A model generated the notes under the pieces. The model ran no database searches and was not told the origin of the DNA. It saw nothing but the letters and a program-made list of their open reading frames with translations. From contig NZ_JAJFAV010000001.1 of the NCBI RefSeq assembly GCF_020711235.1, positions 310,001-374,000 of the forward strand: a stretch of 64,000 nucleotides of DNA, read 5' to 3'. This document shows, piece by piece, positions 60,459-64,000 of this stretch; position 1 is the first letter of the stretch, and each line of letters begins with the position of its first letter. The stretch comes from Hymenobacter sp. 15J16-1T3B (GTDB taxonomy: Bacteria > Bacteroidota > Bacteroidia > Cytophagales > Hymenobacteraceae). A program made the translations under genes and the position numbers.

Positions 60459-61874
60459 ATGCGTACACAACTACTCCTGGCCAGCCTGCTGGCTACAACC
60501 CTATTGCCCTCCCGTACTCAGGCCCAGACCACCTGGATACAAAACTACCCCATGACCCAGTCGCCATTCTGGGACAAAGACGGGCGCTTCTCGTTTGTAG
60601 GCAAGCACCCATCCGGCGACTTTCTGCTGGTGTCCAACCAGGTGCAGAACGGCGTGCAGGTGCAGCGCATCGATGCGCAGGGTAATACCGTCTGGAGCAA
60701 GGTCACCCCAATTGTGCGCAGTGGCCGCGCGGTTTACCCCAACGTCAAGTTTAGCCAGGACGCGCAGGGCAATATCCTGATAACCCACCCCAACGGCTTG
60801 GCCAAGCTGAACCTCAACGGAGACACTGCCTGGACGCGGCCTTTCGCGCCGACGGGTGACCCAAATGGAACCATTGCCTCAATCATGCTGAGCGGCCCGG
60901 ATGACAACTACTTAGTTGTCCGGCAGTTATACACCGAGCCGGTGGCAGGCACCCCTATGTTGCTGGAGGTACGCGCGCGCAAAATCGACGCGGCCACCGG
61001 GCAGGATATCTGGAATACTGACCTGACCCCGCTGCTGACCGGTACCAACTACGGCTCCTACGGCCCCTGGCCGAAATTGGCGCGGCGCTCCAGCGGCTAT
61101 TTCGTGTTTATCAACGGGTCGACCATTTCCCTGCCCGAAAACGGCAGCGCCCCCACCATGAGCGCCAACACGCTCGGCAACATCAGCACTACCCTGTACA
61201 CCCGCGTCGGTACCACCATCGTGGCGGGGTCCAGCCAGTTGCGCGTGCTCAATGACCAGGGCAATGTCGTTGCTACCTCTCCTTCTGTAAGTACTTCTGC
61301 CACCGGCGGTTTTACGGCGCTGACGGAGGATACGCAGGGACGTATTATCGGCGTGATGGAAGGCGAAAACTCCACCGCTCCGGGCCAAGGCGGGGACTAT
61401 GTCATGAGCCTGTTGCGGTTCCCCAGCGGGTTGCAGCTGCTGGAGAACACGCTGGACTTGCGCCTTACCCCAACGGCCTTTGTCGGCGGCTCGCAGTTTT
61501 CCGTGACGGTGGCGCCCGACGGGCAGTACGCCCTGGGTGGGGCCACCTACACCGCTCGCAGCCGCGGCGGCAGCCGGCAGATGACGCTGGCTCTGGTTCC
61601 GGCCTTCGCCCCGCTGGCAACCAAAGCCCTGGCGACTGGCACCCTGGGCCTGTACCCGAACCCCGGGGCCGCGCAGGGCAGCGTCACAGTGCATCCGCCG
61701 GCCGCCGGCACGCTGGGCTTGTACGACCTGCTGGGCCGGCCCTGCCTCCCGGCGCAGACGGTAACCGGCTCGGCCGTTATCCTGCCCCTGCCCGAGCTGG
61801 CGGCCGGTGTATACGTGCTACGCCTGAACAGCCCCGACGGCCGCAACTGGACCGACCGGCTTACCGTGCAGTAA
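60459..61874 (+). CDS. Secreted T9SS-sorted protein, paralogue 2
   Basis: 471 residues from the ATG at 60459 (MRTQLLLASLLATTLLPSRT signal). It shares with the gene at 58366 the order WDKDGRFSFVGKHPSGDFLL, IDAQGNTVWSKV, AKLNLNGDTAWTRPFAPTGD, RKIDAATGQDIWNTDLTPLL and RRSSGYFVFINGSTISLPEN, and the C-terminal type A sorting domain (LGLYPNPGAAQGSVTVHPPA, LGLYDLLGRP, LPELAAGVYVLRLNSPDGRN). It is predicted to be secreted by the T9SS. Ligand and role are unknown. Confidence 0.87.
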   Translation: MRTQLLLASLLATTLLPSRTQAQTTWIQNYPMTQSPFWDKDGRFSFVGKHPSGDFLLVSNQVQNGVQVQRIDAQGNTVWSKVTPIVRSGRAVYPNVKFSQDAQGNILITHPNGLAKLNLNGDTAWTRPFAPTGDPNGTIASIMLSGPDDNYLVVRQLYTEPVAGTPMLLEVRARKIDAATGQDIWNTDLTPLLTGTNYGSYGPWPKLARRSSGYFVFINGSTISLPENGSAPTMSANTLGNISTTLYTRVGTTIVAGSSQLRVLNDQGNVVATSPSVSTSATGGFTALTEDTQGRIIGVMEGENSTAPGQGGDYVMSLLRFPSGLQLLENTLDLRLTPTAFVGGSQFSVTVAPDGQYALGGATYTARSRGGSRQMTLALVPAFAPLATKALATGTLGLYPNPGAAQGSVTVHPPAAGTLGLYDLLGRPCLPAQTVTGSAVILPLPELAAGVYVLRLNSPDGRNWTDRLTVQ

Positions 61875-61892
61875 AGGTTTAGTGACCAATAC

Positions 61893-61929
61893 AAAAAGGC
61901 GTCCCTCCAGCCGGAAGGACGCCTTTTTT
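61893..61929. terminator. Bidirectional terminator between T9SS paralogue 2 and uvrA
   Basis: AAAAAGGCGTCC (61893-61904) pairs with GGACGCCTTTTT (61917-61928); T runs on both strands. Confidence 0.9.
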
Positions 61930-61946
61930 ACGACTCGGCTGGTCGG

Positions 61947-64000
61947 TTATTCTTCCGCTTCCGCTTCCGCGTACTTGCTGACTTTCAGCTCCTCGGCCAG
62001 GAAACGGGCCGTGTGGCTTTTCTTGGCTTTGGCCACCTGCTCGGGCGTGCCCTGGGCCACGATGGTGCCGCCGCCCGCCCCGCCCTCGGGCCCGAGGTCG
62101 ATGATGTGGTCGGCGACTTTGATCAGGTCCAGGTTGTGCTCGATGATGAGCACGGTGTTGCCCTTGTCGGCCAGCTTCTGCAGCACGTCGGAGAGGTGGC
62201 GGATGTCCTCGAAGTGCAGGCCGGTGGTGGGCTCGTCGAGGATGTAGAAAGTCTGGCCGGTGTCCTTCTTGCTCAGCTCGGTGGCCAGCTTCACGCGCTG
62301 GGCCTCCCCGCCCGAGAGGGTGGTAGCCTGCTGCCCGAGCGTGATGTAACCCAGACCCACGTCGTTGAGGGTCTTGATCTTGCGCAGGATACGCGGCTGG
62401 TTCTCGAAGAATTCCACCGCCTTCTCGATGGTCATATCGAGCACGTCGGTGATGCTTTTGCCCTTGAAGCGCACTTCCAGCGTCTCGCGGTTGTAGCGCC
62501 GGCCCTTGCAGGTTTCGCACTGCACGTGCACGTCGGGCAGGAAGTTCATTTCGATGGTGCGGATGCCGGCCCCCTCGCAGGTTTCGCAACGGCCGCCCTT
62601 CACGTTGAAGGAGAAGCGCCCCGGTCCGTAGCCGCGGATTTTGGCCTCGGGCAGGTTGGAGTACAGCTGGCGGATTTCGGTGAACACGCCGGTGTAGGTG
62701 GCCGGGTTCGAGCGCGGCGTGCGCCCGATGGGCGACTGGTCGACCTCAATCACCTTGTCGAGGTGCTCCAGCCCGTCGATGGCGCCGAACTGCAGCGGCT
62801 CCTTTTTGGCGTTGAAGAAGTGCTTGTTTAGGATGGGGTACAAGGTGTCGTGAATCAGGGACGACTTGCCTGAGCCCGACACGCCCGTCACGGCCACCAG
62901 CTTGCCCAGCGGCACTTTCAGGGTGACGTTCTTGAGGTTGTGGCCCTTGGCGCCCTTCAGCACCAGCTCGGTGCCGTGGCCCTCGCGCTTTTTCTTGCGC
63001 AGCTCGATGTGCTTTTCACCGCTCAGGTACTGGGCCGTGAGCGAGCCGCTGCGCAGAAACGCGTCCGGTTCGCCTTCGGCCACCACGTGCCCGCCGTGGA
63101 TACCCGCGCCGGGCCCGATGTCGAGCACGTGGTCGGCGTGGATGATCATGTCCTTGTCGTGCTCCACCACAATGACGGAGTTGCCCAGGTCGCGCAGGTG
63201 CTTCAAGGCGTTGATCAGCCGCTCGTTGTCGCGCTGGTGCAGGCCGATGCTGGGCTCGTCCATGATGTAGAGCACGCCCACCAGCTGGGTGCCGATCTGC
63301 GTGGCTAAGCGGATGCGCTGCGACTCGCCGCCCGAGAGCGTGCGCACGGAGCGGTGCAGGTTCAGGTACTCCAGGCCCACTTCCAGCAGGAAGCCGATGC
63401 GCTTGCGGATTTCCTTCAGCAGCTCCCGCGCAATCAGGTTCTGCCGCTCCGACAGCCGGTCTTCTAGGTTCTCGAACCAGCGGCTCAGCTCGCCAATGTC
63501 CATAATGGACAGCTCGCCGATGTGCCGGTCGGCAATCTTGAAGTGCAAGGACTCTTTCTTCAGGCGGTAGCCGTGGCACTCCGGGCACTCGGTGGCCTGG
63601 GTGTACTGCTGAATCCACTCCCGGATGTTCTCCGAATCGGACTCCATCTGCCGGCGCAGGAAGGGAATAATGCCCTCGAACGGCTCGGAGTAAGTGGCTT
63701 TCTTCTTGTCGTCCTCGTCCTCCGGCTCGGGCACGCCGTTCAAGAGGCGCTCCACCAAGTCGCGCGGCAGCTTCTCGATGGGCGTGGTCAGCGACACCTT
63801 GTTCTTCTTCAGAATCAGGTTCATCTGCTGGAAAATCCAGATGTCGCGGTACTCGCCCAGGGGCGCAATACCGCCGCGGCTGATGCTCAGCTTGGGGTCG
63901 GGAATGACCGACTCCTCGGTAATCTGCTGAATCTCGCCCAGGCCGTTGCACACGGGGCAGGCGCCGTAGGGCGAGTTGAACGAAAAGGTGTTGGGCGCCG
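61947..64000 (-). CDS. uvrA: UvrA excinuclease ATPase subunit, partial (C-terminal part)
   Basis: The frame ends at 61947 and is open to the right edge: about 683 C-terminal residues of a protein usually 930-950 long. The first codons in view read APNTFSFNSPYGACPVCNGL. Motifs seen are the first ABC signature LSGGESQRIRLATQIG with MDEPSIGLHQRDN, the second Walker A GVSGSGKSSLIHDTL, the zinc module CETCEGAG...CETCKG, the second signature LSGGEAQRVKLATELS and LDEPTTGLHFEDIRHL. UvrA dimers scan DNA for bulky lesions and load UvrB. The acidic tail AEAEAEE is normal for the family. Confidence 0.97.
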   Translation of the reverse strand, partial: APNTFSFNSPYGACPVCNGLGEIQQITEESVIPDPKLSISRGGIAPLGEYRDIWIFQQMNLILKKNKVSLTTPIEKLPRDLVERLLNGVPEPEDEDDKKKATYSEPFEGIIPFLRRQMESDSENIREWIQQYTQATECPECHGYRLKKESLHFKIADRHIGELSIMDIGELSRWFENLEDRLSERQNLIARELLKEIRKRIGFLLEVGLEYLNLHRSVRTLSGGESQRIRLATQIGTQLVGVLYIMDEPSIGLHQRDNERLINALKHLRDLGNSVIVVEHDKDMIIHADHVLDIGPGAGIHGGHVVAEGEPDAFLRSGSLTAQYLSGEKHIELRKKKREGHGTELVLKGAKGHNLKNVTLKVPLGKLVAVTGVSGSGKSSLIHDTLYPILNKHFFNAKKEPLQFGAIDGLEHLDKVIEVDQSPIGRTPRSNPATYTGVFTEIRQLYSNLPEAKIRGYGPGRFSFNVKGGRCETCEGAGIRTIEMNFLPDVHVQCETCKGRRYNRETLEVRFKGKSITDVLDMTIEKAVEFFENQPRILRKIKTLNDVGLGYITLGQQATTLSGGEAQRVKLATELSKKDTGQTFYILDEPTTGLHFEDIRHLSDVLQKLADKGNTVLIIEHNLDLIKVADHIIDLGPEGGAGGGTIVAQGTPEQVAKAKKSHTARFLAEELKVSKYAEAEAEE

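Overview
The window looks like chromosomal DNA of a high-G+C member of the Bacteroidota, most like Hymenobacter (Cytophagales). Signs of this are Bacteroidota-type promoter elements (TAnnTTTG near -7), type IX secretion (T9SS) C-terminal sorting domains, BlaI plus M56-TonB fusion pairs, many PorT-like small outer-membrane barrels, DUF4142 proteins, and few Shine-Dalgarno sites. No rRNA, tRNA, CRISPR array, transposase or phage gene is visible. About 55 genes can be supported. Many starts are GTG or TTG.

Layout. 1-7.5 kb: partial DUF72 gene, rlpA (cell-wall lytic transglycosylase with SPOR domain), three tandem small outer-membrane barrels, a penicillin-acylase-family amidase, a TonB-domain protein and a small membrane protein. 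7.5-13 kb: secreted lipase-like lipoprotein, a BlaI/M56 receptor-protease pair behind a perfect palindromic operator, and two tandem copies of an uncharacterised lipoprotein family. 13-20.7 kb: a minus-strand efflux operon (tolC-like, universal stress protein, emrA, emrB) facing a divergent sigma-54 activator with GAF domains. A -24/-12-like promoter lies just ahead of the tolC-like gene. Every junction of this operon carries GTGAA/TTCAC inverted-repeat clusters, and one junction also holds a broken four-helix-bundle (23S-IVS-type) gene.

20.8-25.3 kb: a T9SS-sorted beta-propeller-like protein, a tiny hydrophilic protein, and McrB/McrC restriction genes separated by a REP-like hairpin. 25.5-36.7 kb: a duplicated TldD/PmbA module (Tat-signal TldD plus signal-less partner). 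The two copies bracket two TlpA-type thioredoxin lipoproteins and two related secreted proteins with cysteine clusters. 36.7-43 kb: a cluster of outer-membrane barrel and unknown secreted genes around a DUF4159 gene. 43-51 kb: a tightly packed MoxR / lipoprotein / DUF58 / BatA / DUF4175-like / amidotransferase-like operon.

51-64 kb: two small unknown genes, an ECF sigma factor followed by a membrane protein that joins an anti-sigma-like N-terminus to a trypsin-like protease, several lipoproteins including three DUF4142 paralogues, a TMEM175-type channel, two T9SS-sorted paralogues of lower G+C, and the 3' two thirds of uvrA on the minus strand.

Three points most deserve follow-up. First, the IVS-like inverted-repeat elements in the efflux operon. 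Second, the duplicated Tat-exported TldD/PmbA module with its thioredoxin and Cys-rich cargo. Third, the sigma factor coupled to a one-piece anti-sigma protease.
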